Numbered from the stretch's first letter, positions 1-9,880 are shown. The stretch: DNA of 64,000 nt from Hyphomicrobium_A sp963726795 (GCA_963726795.1 CAVSDD010000008.1:1-64000), one strand, 5' to 3'. Program-made: numbers and translations. Notes: generated from the letters alone by a model not told the origin.

Positions 1-1637
1 ATGCCCGCGCCCAGGAACGGCGCCTGCGGCATCGGCGTGAAGTCGCGCGGGTCGTGGTTCACCCCGACCGGGAAATTCGAAAACCACCCCGGCGAGAACT
101 CCGCTTGCGCGGTTTCCTCGCCGTTGGGCTCGCGGCCTTCCAATTTGCCCGAAACGTAGAGGTTGTTGCGGTAGACGTTGTCGCCCACCGTGCCGTCGAC
201 CTCCATCAGCAGCGCTCCGGGGTTCGCCTCCGCCTTCCCGCCGTCGACCTTGATGCCCAGGATGACGTTGTTGGCGAACTCGTTGCGGGTGGAGTTGTTC
301 TCGAACTTCACCCCGTGCTTGGCCGTCGTCACGAACAGGTTGTGCAGGATCTTGTTGTCGCTGGAGCCGAGCTGGGGATTGTCGGTCTCCTGCCAGAAGC
401 TCACGTTGTGGCGCGTCTGCGGGCCGAAGATGTTGTTGCGCACGACGCTGCGCCGCACGCTGGTGAAGTTGGGGCCATTGGACAGCCCGTGATGGAAGTA
501 GTTGCCGTCGACGAGGAAATAGTCGCTCGCCCCGCGGCCGCCTTCGCCCGTGCCCGCATAGGCGTGACAGGCGGGATCGGTGAACGCGATGCCGTCCTCG
601 GCGCAGGTCGAGGCCGGATCGGCGTTGATCTGGAAATCGCTCGACAGGTTCCCGTAGGTCTCGTTGAAGCGCACGATGTTCCAGTCGCCGCCGTTGGAGA
701 GATACATGCCATGGCCGTCGCCCTTCTTGGCGCCGTAGCCGAGGTTGCCCTCCCACGTGGCCCAATCGGCAGCGCCCGAGAAGAACGGATCCTTGTCCTG
801 GTCGTGCCCTTTGCAATTCAGGATCGCGACGCCCTTGGAATGCTCGCTCGCGGGATAGCCGGCGCCGATCGCGCGGATGCCGTACTTGCCGCCGATCATT
901 TCAAAGCCGTCGACCGCAACGTAGTCGGCGGCCTCCAGGTTGAAGCAGGTCTCGCGTTTGGTGGTGCAGCAGGTCAGCCTCACGCCGAGCGAGGAATTGT
1001 CGGCGCTGCGCTCCGCGAACAGAACGACAGGTGCATCGTAGGTGCCGCTGTTCTCCTTGGTGAACTCAAAGCAGCCCTGATAATTGCCGCGCATGAAATA
1101 GATCATCGTGCCGGGCCTGGCCGCTGCGACCGCTTCGGCGACCGCCATCGGCGTCTCGCGCGTCGTGCCGTCGCCGCCGCCGTCGGGGCTGACATACACC
1201 GTCGTCGCCGGCTTCCACGCCGGGTCGGTGTAGTAGCGGTTGAACTGCTCGGGGAAGCTCATGAACTTGGCGCCGCGTGCAACCGCCGGCTGGCCCGGCA
1301 CCGTTGTCGCAACGGTCGTGTCCGGAGCCGGCGACGGAGCGGCTTCCGTCTTAGCCGCGGGTGCGGGCGCCTTTTCCTGTGTCGGTTGCTCCGCAGTGGC
1401 GGGAGCCGCGCCGCCGAGCTTCTTCACGTAGGCGCGCGCTAGGTTGGCGTAGAAGCCGCTCGGGTAGCTTGCGAGAAACGCCTCCCAGCCCTCTTTCGTA
1501 TTGAGTTCCTTTGCCGCCTCGAAGGCATCCTTCGCCGACGCATCGCCAGTCCCGGCGCGGGCATCGGAAGGAAACAGCGGAGTTGAGGGAAGGATCGGAG
1601 CGGCGAGGAGAAGCAATACGAGGCACAGGCGCTTCAT
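1..1637 (-). CDS. Secreted right-handed beta-helix protein (partial, C-terminus beyond left edge)
   Basis: The minus strand is open from an ATG at 1637 to the window edge, about 545 codons. The product starts with a signal peptide (MKRLCLVLLLLAAP...), followed by a short EAFLASYPSGFYANLA repeat of the kind found in rhizobial SH3/caspase-type proteins. A Pro/Ala/Thr linker comes next (residues about 75-120). The body is rich in N-N-x-hydrophobic turns (GNYFHHG, RNNIFG, ENNSTRNEF, YRNNLYVSG), typical of parallel beta-helix or pectate-lyase-like folds. Two closely spaced Cys pairs lie near the middle (LTCCTT, ETCFN). No catalytic set could be assigned, so the substrate is unknown; a polysaccharide-binding or polysaccharide-cleaving surface role is an inference. 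A 462-codon open frame on the opposite strand here is a GC-driven shadow. Confidence 0.75.
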   Translation of the reverse strand, partial: MKRLCLVLLLLAAPILPSTPLFPSDARAGTGDASAKDAFEAAKELNTKEGWEAFLASYPSGFYANLARAYVKKLGGAAPATAEQPTQEKAPAPAAKTEAAPSPAPDTTVATTVPGQPAVARGAKFMSFPEQFNRYYTDPAWKPATTVYVSPDGGGDGTTRETPMAVAEAVAAARPGTMIYFMRGNYQGCFEFTKENSGTYDAPVVLFAERSADNSSLGVRLTCCTTKRETCFNLEAADYVAVDGFEMIGGKYGIRAIGAGYPASEHSKGVAILNCKGHDQDKDPFFSGAADWATWEGNLGYGAKKGDGHGMYLSNGGDWNIVRFNETYGNLSSDFQINADPASTCAEDGIAFTDPACHAYAGTGEGGRGASDYFLVDGNYFHHGLSNGPNFTSVRRSVVRNNIFGPQTRHNVSFWQETDNPQLGSSDNKILHNLFVTTAKHGVKFENNSTRNEFANNVILGIKVDGGKAEANPGALLMEVDGTVGDNVYRNNLYVSGKLEGREPNGEETAQAEFSPGWFSNFPVGVNHDPRDFTPMPQAPFLGAG

Positions 1638-1830
1638 TTTATGATTTTTTCCGGCGGCTGGTTGCGATCGCTGCGACGATAGCGTGCGCGCCGGAGAGTT
1701 CAACCGCCATCGTCCGGCCGGCGCTCGATCAGGGGCTGCGCATTTAAAGCACGGTTAAGCGCGCCAGAACCAATTCGGCGGCCCATGAGTCCGGCGCCGA
1801 TCCGGACCACACGAGCCGCCGCGGTGCCTT

Positions 1831-1857
1831 AGGAGCGTCCCCTTAGGACGCGCTCCT
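1831..1857 (-). terminator. Hairpin at the end of the small Cys-protein gene (weak terminator)
   Basis: AGGAGCGTCC and GGACGCGCTCCT form a stem of about ten pairs with a two-base bulge and a five-base loop, directly abutting the stop codon of the minus-strand gene. No U-run follows, so termination is uncertain. Confidence 0.25.
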
Positions 1858-2363
1858 TATTCGCAGGGCACCGATACCGTCATCCCAACTGCAGGGAAGA
1901 ACTTCTTGCATCCGGTCGGCGCGGCAGCGACCTCTTCCTTGACCGGCTCCGCGACCGGCTCGACCGCGGCAACCTTCGCAGCTGCGACCGAGATCGACGA
2001 GTTCTCGCTATCAACCGGCTTCTGCTCGATCTTCACGGGCTCGGTCGTTGCGACCTGCTCGACGGCGGGAGCCTTCGGCGTCACGTTGGCTGTCTGCGCC
2101 TTGACCTTCGCCGGCTTGTCGTCGTCGTTCCTGCGCGCCGTCGTGGTCTTGATGATGCGCTTCACCGGGCGGGATCTCTCGACCCGTTCCACCCGGTCAT
2201 AGGAGCGCTGATGGGCGTATGAGCCGGGGCCCTCGTAGGTGGTGGAGGAGCTGCGGACGACCTCCGGGGTGTACTCGCAGGAAATGCAGGCCTGGGCGGT
2301 CGAGGCAAAGAGCGTCGGGAGAACCAGGAAAGCGGCGGCGAAACAAAGGTTTGAGCGGTTCAC
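1857..2363 (-). CDS. Small exported hypothetical protein with N-terminal CxxC
   Basis: About 168 residues. The chosen start is GTG at 2363 because TGGAGG lies five bases upstream; an ATG four codons earlier (2375) is the alternative. A hydrophobic signal peptide (LCFAAAFLVLPTLFASTAQA) is followed at once by CISCEY, a CxxC pair at the mature N-terminus. The middle is basic and of low complexity (KRIIKTTTARRNDDD). The rest is Ala/Val/Pro/Glu-rich and probably disordered, and the protein ends GCKKFFPAVGMTVSVPCE with two more cysteines. No family was recognised. The four cysteines around a disordered linker suggest a periplasmic disulfide-linked or metal-binding protein, which is inference only. 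Confidence 0.6.
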   Translation of the reverse strand: MNRSNLCFAAAFLVLPTLFASTAQACISCEYTPEVVRSSSTTYEGPGSYAHQRSYDRVERVERSRPVKRIIKTTTARRNDDDKPAKVKAQTANVTPKAPAVEQVATTEPVKIEQKPVDSENSSISVAAAKVAAVEPVAEPVKEEVAAAPTGCKKFFPAVGMTVSVPCE

Positions 2364-2543
2364 AAGTGCCTCCATCAGGGTGCAGGTGTTAATCTCTGAG
2401 ACCCACCATGCCCGCGCCGGCAAAGCCCCGCTGTTCCGGCAGGAACACGGGAGCCCAAAACCGCTCCGGCACGAAAAAGGCGCAACGTCCGGATGGCCGG
2501 AATTCGTTGCGCCGTGAATAGAAATCAAACGATCCGAGCAGGA

Positions 2544-3506
2544 TCAGCCGTGCTGCGGATCCTTCTTTGGGTGCGGGTGGGCCTGCACGTGCGGGGGAGC
2601 ATGCTGGACATGCGGCTGTCCCGCCTTCTGCGCGGCCTGCTTTGCCCCTTGCGGATGCCCCTGATGCGGAACTCGCGCGAACTGCTGGGTCGTCGCCGGC
2701 CCGGTCGAGGTCAGCTTCGCCTGCTTGGTGTCATGCGTCAGGGCTTGAACCTTGGGCGTGGTCGCGGTCGCCGTGGTCTTGGGGTCCTTCGGCACTTGCG
2801 GGGTCAGAGAGGCCTTGTGGAACTTGCCGGCCTCGCTCGTTGCGGTGAGCGCGGGCTTGCCGTGATTTGATTTGGCAAACAGCGAGGGATCTTTGCTGGC
2901 CGTGTGCTCGTGCTGCACCTGCAGCGCCGTCGCTCCTTCGTGATGCTCGTGCTCGGCCGCGATCTCGCCCGCCGTCGCATGGGCCGTTATGCCGCCCTTG
3001 CCGCCGTTGTAGCTCACGTTGGTTATGGTCGTGTTCTTGATGATCGTCTTGTTATAGGTGTTGTGGATGACGGCGCCGTTCACGTGCACCACGGCGGTGT
3101 TGTAGAAGAACGCGCCGTGATCCCAGCGGCCGCCCTCGTAGCCCGAGCCGAAGTAGCCGTGGCCGTAGCAGATGCCGCCGTAGTAGCCGATGTGCGGCCC
3201 CCAGTAGCCGGCGTGCCAGCGATAGTACCCATCGCCCCAGCCCCAGTAGCCCGGCGTCCATAGCAGGCCGACGCGCGGCGCTACGACCCACGTTCCCGGC
3301 ACCCAGTAATAGTCGTCGTCCTCGTAGGCCCAGTATCCCGGTGTCCAGAGGTAGTTGGGACCAGGGATGGGCGGAAGCTCGTAGACCGGCAGAATGGGCG
3401 GCGCAACCGCGACCGAAACGTAGACGCCGGCTGACGATGGCGTGGCGAATGATGTGATCGAAAGCGCAAGCAGCAACGCTGCGAACGCGGGGGCAACACG
3501 GCTCAT
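2544..3506 (-). CDS. Exported YXWGXW-repeat protein with His-rich C-terminus
   Basis: 320 residues from ATG 3506, which has GGAGGA six bases upstream. After a signal peptide (PAFAALLLALSITSFATPSSA) come at least four aromatic repeats of the YxWxPGxW type (residues about 45-120: LWTPGYWAY, YWVPGTW, LWTPGYWGWGDGYYRWHAGYW), then a Gly/Tyr/His stretch. The C-terminal half is low complexity, rich in Lys/Thr/Gln/His, with clusters such as AEHEHHEGAT and a tail of alternating His and Pro. YXWGXW-repeat proteins are secreted or envelope proteins of unknown function, common in Proteobacteria. The His-rich tail could bind metal ions, but nothing here proves it. It appears monocistronic. Confidence 0.75.
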   Translation of the reverse strand: MSRVAPAFAALLLALSITSFATPSSAGVYVSVAVAPPILPVYELPPIPGPNYLWTPGYWAYEDDDYYWVPGTWVVAPRVGLLWTPGYWGWGDGYYRWHAGYWGPHIGYYGGICYGHGYFGSGYEGGRWDHGAFFYNTAVVHVNGAVIHNTYNKTIIKNTTITNVSYNGGKGGITAHATAGEIAAEHEHHEGATALQVQHEHTASKDPSLFAKSNHGKPALTATSEAGKFHKASLTPQVPKDPKTTATATTPKVQALTHDTKQAKLTSTGPATTQQFARVPHQGHPQGAKQAAQKAGQPHVQHAPPHVQAHPHPKKDPQHG

Positions 3507-4081
3507 AACTGTCCTCCCACGAACTTTGCCCCGCTCGTGTGTGACCGGACCGCTCGGCTGCTTCCGTTGGCCGCTTCGGTGGCAGAGCCGCGCCGCGATC
3601 GAGGCTGAGGGGAGCCCGCAATATTGGCCAAATGAAGGGGCCACCATGGCGCCGACCGAAATAGCGAAAGGCCTCGAATTCTAGCCTCGGTGAGGATGCG
3701 GTCCTGACACCGGCCTTGCGGAAAATGGCACTTGAGGATTTGCCGGAGTGCGACGACGGAGGCAGAGCCGGTTGAGACCCCCGATGCTCCGCCGGCCGAT
3801 GCTTCGAAGTGAGCGCGGCGTGCCAAACCATTCTTAAACATGCCGGCAACTGGCGGACATTTGAGCACCCCCGGTCAGGCGGCGGGCACCTGACTGCCTT
3901 TTGAGCGAACCCCCGCGTACGGGTAGGTGCACGCGTGGGGGAGATATTCCCCGCTGCCCAACAAGCGGGCGGCCGTGTGCGGATAGATTTTATCGCCTCC
4001 GCACGCGCCAAGTCTTTGTTAGCCAGCGGCCCGCAGTCTCACTGGCGTAGGTTCGGCCGCAAAGATTTATCGGATTGATCG
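3507..4081. other. Gene-free stretch
   Basis: About 575 bases between divergent genes. No ORF here has a convincing start, ribosome binding site and protein-like composition. An imperfect GC inverted repeat sits near 3906-3940. It presumably carries the promoters for the flanking YXWGXW and GGDEF/EAL genes, but no clear -35/-10 pair was found. Confidence 0.4.
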
Positions 4082-6277
4082 ATGCTGGGTATTGCCAGAC
4101 TGCGCGACAGTCTTGCCGGTCGCCACGTTGGCGCGCGCGCGAATTCAATCGTGCGCGGCCTTGGGCAACGCATCGCCGCGGTATGGGGCGGAGGAAACGC
4201 GCACGCCGAGGCGGTGCAGACCGCGCGCGCCCTTGCCGATGCCGCGCTCGCGACAGCCACCGAAGCGCACCAGCGTCTGCGCGAGGCGCTCGAGATCCTG
4301 CCGCAGGGCATCGTCTTCCTCGATGCAGAAGGCCGATACATCCTGTGGAACCAGAAGTACGCCGACATCTACAAGCGCTCGGCCGATCTGTTCAAGGTTG
4401 GCGCCAGGCTCGAGGACACGCTGCGCATCGGCGTGGAGCGCGGCGACTATCCGGCCGCTGCCGCGCGCGAGGAAGACTGGATCGCGGAGCGGCTCGCGCT
4501 GCTCTACAGCCCCGGCGTTCAGCATGAGCAGGTGTTGTCGGACGGCCGCTGCATCCTGATCGAGGAGCGCCAGACCGCCGACGGCGGCATCATCGGCCTG
4601 CGCATGGACATCACGCAGATGAAGCAGCGCGAGGCCTCCTTCCGCCTGCTGTTTGAGGACAACCCCGTGCCGATGTTCGTCTTGCGTCGCGACCAGCAGA
4701 CGTTCCTCGCCGCCAACGAGGCTGCCACCTCGCACTACGGCTATGACCGCGCGACGCTCGCCGCCATGACGCTTGCCGACCTGCAGCCGGTTGACGGCGA
4801 GACGGCCGAGGGCGCGCCCGAGTTGCGCGAAAACTCGGTTCTCACCTGCAGGCACCGCACGCGTTCCGGCAAGGTGATCGAGGTCGTGATGTTCTCGCGC
4901 TTCCTCGACTATGACGGCGCGCCCGCCGTGCTGCTGGCCGTGATCGACATCACCGAGCGCAAGCAGGCCGAAGCCCGCATCGCGCACATGGCGCTGCACG
5001 ATTCGCTGACGGACTTGCCCAATCGCGTGCTGTTGCGCCAGCGTATGGCCGACGTCCTGGCGAAGCGCAGCCTCAGCGGCACGCTCGCCGGCACGCTCTG
5101 CCTCGACCTCGACAACTTCAAGCTCGTCAACGATACGCTCGGCCACCCGGTCGGCGACGCGCTGTTGGAGGCTGTCGCGGGTCGCATCGACAGCGTCGTG
5201 CGGCAGGTCGATACCGCGGCGCGGCTCGGCGGCGATGAGTTTGCCGTCCTCGTTTGCAATACGAAATCGCCCGAGGAGCTTGCGCTCCTGGCACAGCGGC
5301 TGATCGACGTCGTCAGTGAGCCGTATCTGCTGGCGGGGCAGAGCGTCACGATCGGGGTGACCATCGGCATCGCGGTTTCGCCCAGCGACGGCGAGGATGC
5401 CGACCGGCTGTTGCGCAATGCGGATCTGGCGCTGTATCGCGCCAAGGCCGAGGGCCGCGGCAGCTTCCGCTTCTTCGAGGCCGAGATGGATCGCCGCGCG
5501 CAGGCACGCCGCGAGCTCGAGATCGATCTGCGCGAGGCGCTGGCCGGCGAGCAGCTCGAGGTGCACTACCAGCCGCTGGTCGAGCTAGCGACCGGCGACA
5601 TCATGGGGCTTGAAGCGCTGGTGCGCTGGCCGCATCCAGAGCGCGGGTTTGTTCCCCCGTCCGAATTCATCGCGCTGGCCGAGGAAACCAACCTCATCGC
5701 GCCGCTCGGCGCCTTCGTGCTGAAGCGCGCCTGCGCCGACGCCAAGCGCTGGCCCGATCACGTCAAGCTCGCGGTCAACCTGTCGCCGGTCCAGTTCCGC
5801 GTCGGCAACGTGTTTGCCACCGTAAGCCAGGCGCTGAAAGCCTCCGGCCTCGACCCGCGCCGGCTCGATCTGGAGATCACCGAGAGCGTGCTCTTGGAGC
5901 GCACCGACCAGGTCATCGCCAGCCTGCATGCGCTGCGTGCCTTGGGCGTTCGCATATCGATGGACGACTTCGGCACCGGGTATTCCTCGCTCAGCTACTT
6001 GCGCAGCTTCCCCTTCGACAAAATCAAGATCGACCGCTCGTTCATCCGCGAGCTGCAAAGCAACCCCCACACGCTGGCGATCGTGCGCGCGGTGCTGGCG
6101 CTGGCCACCGGTCTCGACATGAAGGTCGTCGCCGAGGGCATCGAGACGAAGCAGGATCTCGCCTGCCTGGTGGCCGAGGGCTGCAAGGAGGGCCAGGGCT
6201 TCTACTTCTCGCGCGCCCAGCCGCAAGCGGCGATCCTGCGGTTGCTCGAGGTGGAGAAGCGCCGCAACGTCGCGTGA
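4082..6277 (+). CDS. PAS-GGDEF-EAL cyclic-di-GMP signalling protein
   Basis: 731 residues, apparently soluble. Two PAS-like sensor segments (about 60-185 and 185-295) precede a GGDEF domain (about 303-460) and an EAL domain (about 480-720). The diguanylate cyclase signature RLGGDEF (383-387) is intact, and LDLDNFKLVNDTLGH matches the nucleotide-binding region. The phosphodiesterase domain keeps the EAL motif (511-513), the ETNLI and NLSPVQ segments, MDDFGTGYSSLSYL and AEGIET. It could therefore both make and degrade c-di-GMP, with the PAS part setting the balance. No transmembrane segment or heme-binding motif was seen. It stands alone between a long intergenic stretch and an unrelated membrane protein. 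Confidence 0.92.
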   Translation: MLGIARLRDSLAGRHVGARANSIVRGLGQRIAAVWGGGNAHAEAVQTARALADAALATATEAHQRLREALEILPQGIVFLDAEGRYILWNQKYADIYKRSADLFKVGARLEDTLRIGVERGDYPAAAAREEDWIAERLALLYSPGVQHEQVLSDGRCILIEERQTADGGIIGLRMDITQMKQREASFRLLFEDNPVPMFVLRRDQQTFLAANEAATSHYGYDRATLAAMTLADLQPVDGETAEGAPELRENSVLTCRHRTRSGKVIEVVMFSRFLDYDGAPAVLLAVIDITERKQAEARIAHMALHDSLTDLPNRVLLRQRMADVLAKRSLSGTLAGTLCLDLDNFKLVNDTLGHPVGDALLEAVAGRIDSVVRQVDTAARLGGDEFAVLVCNTKSPEELALLAQRLIDVVSEPYLLAGQSVTIGVTIGIAVSPSDGEDADRLLRNADLALYRAKAEGRGSFRFFEAEMDRRAQARRELEIDLREALAGEQLEVHYQPLVELATGDIMGLEALVRWPHPERGFVPPSEFIALAEETNLIAPLGAFVLKRACADAKRWPDHVKLAVNLSPVQFRVGNVFATVSQALKASGLDPRRLDLEITESVLLERTDQVIASLHALRALGVRISMDDFGTGYSSLSYLRSFPFDKIKIDRSFIRELQSNPHTLAIVRAVLALATGLDMKVVAEGIETKQDLACLVAEGCKEGQGFYFSRAQPQAAILRLLEVEKRRNVA

Positions 6278-6378
6278 GGCGGGCGGGCGATAACTCTTCG
6301 TCGTTGATGCGATAGCCGTGGCGTGGTGCTATTGACTGCGCGTACGTGATCCCGCCATTCAATCGGCAGCCGCACAAC

Positions 6379-7230
6379 ATGACGACACCGATCCGCTCCC
6401 GCCTTCCTATTGGTCCGGCCCTGACAACGAGTTTCAACGTCGTCTCACGCAACTTGCGCCCCTTCCTGCTGATCGCGGCGGTCGGCTACTTCCCGAGCTT
6501 CCTGCTCGACGTGGTGGCGACATCCGAGGTTCCGGCCGCAGCGGCTGATCCGGCTGCTGCCGCAACGGGAACACACGTCGCAATCGGTCCTCTACTTGGG
6601 CTTTTTGCCGTGACGGCTATTTTCGGTCTGTTCCTGTCCGCGTCCATCGCCTACCTCGCCATCACCGACCTGCGCGGCGGCCGCGCGACGCTGCGTGAAG
6701 CGCTGGCGGGCAGTCTTGCGGCCTTTCCCGCCATCCTTGGCTCTTCCGCGCTGATCTCTCTCATGATGCTGGGAATCGGATTCGTCGCGCTGCTGGTCTT
6801 GATGGGCGTGGTCATGATCACCGGCGACGGGCCTGCCGCCGCCTGGGGCATCGTCGCGGTGCCGGTCGGCGTCGTGCCGGCGGTCATCGTGCTCATCACG
6901 TTCTACGTCGTTGTGCCGGTGATCGTGGTCGAGCGCATCGGCCCCGTAGAAGCCCTGCGCCGCAGCGAGGTGCTGACCAAAGGCAGCCGCTGGGAGGTGT
7001 TTGCGTTCGCAATCGCCGTCATGGCCACGTTGGCGATGATCGGGCTCGTTATGTGGCTGCTCAAGGCGGCTTTGTTCGGCGGCGATCCGAACCTGGCCTA
7101 CAGTTTGCTCCGTTACGCGGCGTTCACGCCCCAGGTCGCGTTCTCGTGGACCGCAATCGCCGTCGCCTACTATTACCTGCGCACCGCCGACGAAACCGGC
7201 GCGGCTCCTTCTTCGCTCACCCCGACTTGA
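6379..7230 (+). CDS. Multi-pass inner-membrane protein, DUF-type
   Basis: 283 residues from ATG 6379; a GTG 33 bases earlier extends the frame without improving it. At least six hydrophobic segments are visible (FLLIAAVGYFPSFLL near the start, then IGPLLGLFAVTAIFGLFL, ILGSSALISLMMLGIGFVAL, VPAVIVLITFYVVVPVIVV, FAFAIAVMATLAMIGLV and a final one). The segment VVPVIVVERIGPVEALRRSEVLTKG resembles the conserved amphipathic region of glycerophosphodiesterase-membrane-domain-like and YciC-like proteins, so that family is the best guess. The 3' end overlaps the convergent glycosidase gene by 14 bases. Confidence 0.7.
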   Translation: MTTPIRSRLPIGPALTTSFNVVSRNLRPFLLIAAVGYFPSFLLDVVATSEVPAAAADPAAAATGTHVAIGPLLGLFAVTAIFGLFLSASIAYLAITDLRGGRATLREALAGSLAAFPAILGSSALISLMMLGIGFVALLVLMGVVMITGDGPAAAWGIVAVPVGVVPAVIVLITFYVVVPVIVVERIGPVEALRRSEVLTKGSRWEVFAFAIAVMATLAMIGLVMWLLKAALFGGDPNLAYSLLRYAAFTPQVAFSWTAIAVAYYYLRTADETGAAPSSLTPT

Positions 7231-9062
7231 CGGGCTTTTGCTCGGCGCGCTGCTCGGCCGGCTTTTCGCGCCGCGTAAGGTTGTGCGCCGTGTTGATGAT
7301 GGCGATGTGCGAGAAGGCCTGCGGGAAGTTGCCGACGAAGCGCTTGGCCTCGAGGTCGTATTCCTCGGCCATAAGCCCGACGTCGTTGCACAGCGACAGC
7401 AGCCGCTCGTACAGCCGCTCGGCCTCGTCGCGCCTGCCGAGCAGCACCAGATTGTCGGCGAGCCAGAAGCTGCAGGCGAGAAACGCGCCTTCGCCCGGGG
7501 GCAGGCCGTCGGCGCCGTGCGGCCAGTCGTGGCGCATGACGAGGCCGTCGACCATCAGTCGGCGCTCGATCGCCTCGACCGTTGAGCGCACGCGCGGATC
7601 CTCGGGGGGAAGGAAGCCGACGAGAGGTATCAGCAGCGCGCTCGCATCGAGCGAGGTGCCGCCGTAATAGTCGGTGAACGATCCGAGCTTGGTATCGAAC
7701 GCATTGCTGCAGACCTCCTCGTGAATCTGGGCGCGCAGCTCGCGCCAGCGATCGAGCGGACCCTCAAAGCCGAAGCGCTCGGCGCTCTTGATCGAGCGGT
7801 CGAAGGCGACCCACGCCATCACCTTCGAATACGTGAAGTGGCGGCGTCCGCCGCGCGTTTCCCAGATGCCTTCGTCCGGGTTTTGCCAAATCGTTTCCAG
7901 ATGGCGCATCAGCGTGCATTGCAGCCCCCAGCCGTCGGCGTCGGCCATCTTCTTGGACATGCGGGTCTGGTGCACCGAATCCATGAGCTCGCCGTAGATG
8001 TCGAGCTGCAGCTGGCCGGCCGCCCCGTTGCCGACGCGTACCGGGCGCGAGCCCTCGTAGCCGGCGAGCCACGGCACCTCCCATTCGGTCAGCCTTCGCT
8101 CGCCCGCGATCCCGTACATGATCTGCACCTGCTCGGGCGCACCGGCGAGCGCTCTCAGCAGCCAGTCGCGCCACGCCTCGGCCTCCTCGTAGTAGCCCGA
8201 GTTCATCAAGGCCTGCAGCGTGAAGGTCGTGTCGCGCAGCCAGCAGAAGCGGTAGTCCCAGTTGCGGGTGCCGCCGAGCTTCTCGGGCAGCGACGTGGTC
8301 GGCGCGGCGACGATCCCCCCGGTCGGACCATAGGTCAGCGCCTTGAGTGTAATCAGCGAACGCATGACGGCATCGCCGTATTTCTTCACCGGGCGCGCGT
8401 GCTTGCACCAGTCGCGCCAGAACGTCTCGGTGGCTTCGAGGGCCTTCTCCGCATTTGGCATCGCGGGTGTGCGCGTATGCGATTGCGAGTAGGCGAGCAC
8501 GAAGGGTACGCGGTCGCCCGCCGCGACCTCGAACTCGGCGACGGTTTTCATCTGCTTCGCCGTGCACCGGAATTGGCGAGCGCAGGATGGCCCGGTGAGG
8601 CCCGGCGACCGCGCTGTGCGTCGTCTTGTTGATGCGCTGCACCCACGGCACGATCGACCCGTAGTCGAAGCGCAGCACCAGCTCGGTGCGCATCGCGACG
8701 CGCCCCTTCTTGCCGATGACGATGCGGATCACCGCCGACGACTTGCCGCCGGGCGGCATGAAGTCGAGAACGGTGACGACGCCGTCCTTGGTCGTGTGCG
8801 TCGTCTCGAGGATGAGGGTGTTCTTGCCGTAGGCCCGCGTCGTCGTCGCGTCGGGGTCGACGGGTGCCAGCAGCCAGCGGCCGTTGTCGGCGTCGCCAAG
8901 AAGCGCGGCAAAGCACGCGCCGCCATCGAAGCGCGGCCAGCACAGCCAGTCGATGGAGCCGTCCCTGGAAACGAGCGCCGCCGTCTCGCAATCGCCGATC
9001 AGCGCGTAGTCTTCGATCTTGCCCGGCGTGGCGCGGCTCCCCGGTCTGCTCGTTGATCTCAT
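7217..9062 (-). pseudogene. GH15 glucoamylase/trehalase-like glycosidase, frameshifted
   Basis: Two overlapping minus-strand frames together make one GH15 enzyme of about 610 residues. The first (from ATG 9062) carries the N-terminal signature KIEDYALIGDCETAALV followed by GSIDWLCWPRFD. The second (open to 7217) carries the (alpha/alpha)6 catalytic barrel with GTRNWDYRFCWLRDTTFT and EEYD. The frames join at about 8550-8556: HGEA in the first is continued by MKTVAEFEVAAGDRVPF in the second, which needs one extra base removed (or two added). The family hydrolyses alpha-glucosides or trehalose. A single indel in otherwise well-conserved coding sequence fits a recent mutation or a sequencing error better than old decay. 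Confidence 0.85.
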
Positions 9063-9142
9063 CCTTTAAGGAGAACGCGGAGCATCGCGGCGGGGATCGG
9101 CGCTTGTCCAGCGGCAAAGCGCCCCAAAAGCGATTGCACACG

Positions 9143-9874
9143 CTAATTGCATGCGCCACACGAGGCGGCGATCACGGCCTTGAGGTTGTCGTAGAGCACG
9201 CGCGCATCGCGATTGAACGCGGGCAGGAGCGCGCCGACATCGGCTGCGAGGCGATCGACGGCATTAGGTCCCATGACCTCGCCGAGCGAGCAGGCGTAGG
9301 CGGGGATATCCGCCCATTCGCCGATCGTCTCGCGCGTGATCTCGACGTGAAACTGCAAGCCATAGGCGTGGTCCTCGTAGCGGAACGCCTGGATGGGGCA
9401 GAACGGCGACGACGCGAGCGGGGTCGCACGCTCGGGCAGCGCCGTCACTTCCGCGCCGTGCCATTGCAACACCTTCATCGGGTCGCCGATGCCGCGCAGT
9501 AGCGGATCGCTTTTGCCGTCATGCGTCTTGTCGACGGTGAGCACGCCGACCTCGGGCGTGCCCGGCTGGACCTTCCCGCCGAGCGCGGCCGCCAGAAGCT
9601 GGTGGCCGAGGCAGATGCCGAGGTAGGGCCGGCGCATGTCGAGGACGAAGCGACGGATCGCGGCCTTCTCCGCCACGAGCCAGGGATGCTCGGCTTCCTG
9701 CCAGGTGTCCTGCGGGCCGCCCATGACGAGCATGAAGTCGTAGGGCTCGAGCGCGGGTATGGTCTCGCCCGCGTCGAGCTCGGCCGTATCCCAGGTGAAC
9801 CCGTCCTCGCGGAAGAACTCGAGAAAGATGCCCGGATGCTCGACGCTCGCGTGCTGCAGAACGAGGATGCGCAT
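9143..9874 (-). CDS. Class I glutamine amidotransferase-like protein
   Basis: 243 residues. The fold signature is clear: MGGPQDTW, then the nucleophile elbow GICLGHQ with the catalytic Cys, and LQFHVEIT with the catalytic His and Glu. It lacks a synthetase domain, so it belongs to the stand-alone GMP-synthase-like amidotransferases, some of which are gamma-glutamyl hydrolases or amidases. It starts at ATG 9874, six bases downstream of the ada stop, so the two are probably co-transcribed. The substrate is not predictable from sequence. Confidence 0.85.
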   Translation of the reverse strand: MRILVLQHASVEHPGIFLEFFREDGFTWDTAELDAGETIPALEPYDFMLVMGGPQDTWQEAEHPWLVAEKAAIRRFVLDMRRPYLGICLGHQLLAAALGGKVQPGTPEVGVLTVDKTHDGKSDPLLRGIGDPMKVLQWHGAEVTALPERATPLASSPFCPIQAFRYEDHAYGLQFHVEITRETIGEWADIPAYACSLGEVMGPNAVDRLAADVGALLPAFNRDARVLYDNLKAVIAASCGACN

Positions 9875-9880
9875 TTTCGC

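Noticed and set aside
54..1442. 462-codon open frame on the plus strand
   Set aside because: Antisense to the beta-helix gene; composition rich in Arg/Val/Ala repeats, no ribosome binding site, no domain. GC-driven shadow.
4145..5566. 473-codon open frame antisense to the GGDEF/EAL gene
   Set aside because: The plus-strand frame carries complete GGDEF and EAL motifs; the antisense frame has no recognisable domain.
6310..6335. ATAGC...GCTAT near 6311 as another LysR-type element
   Set aside because: The spacer is 11 bases, not 5, and no ATTTC follows at the fixed distance.
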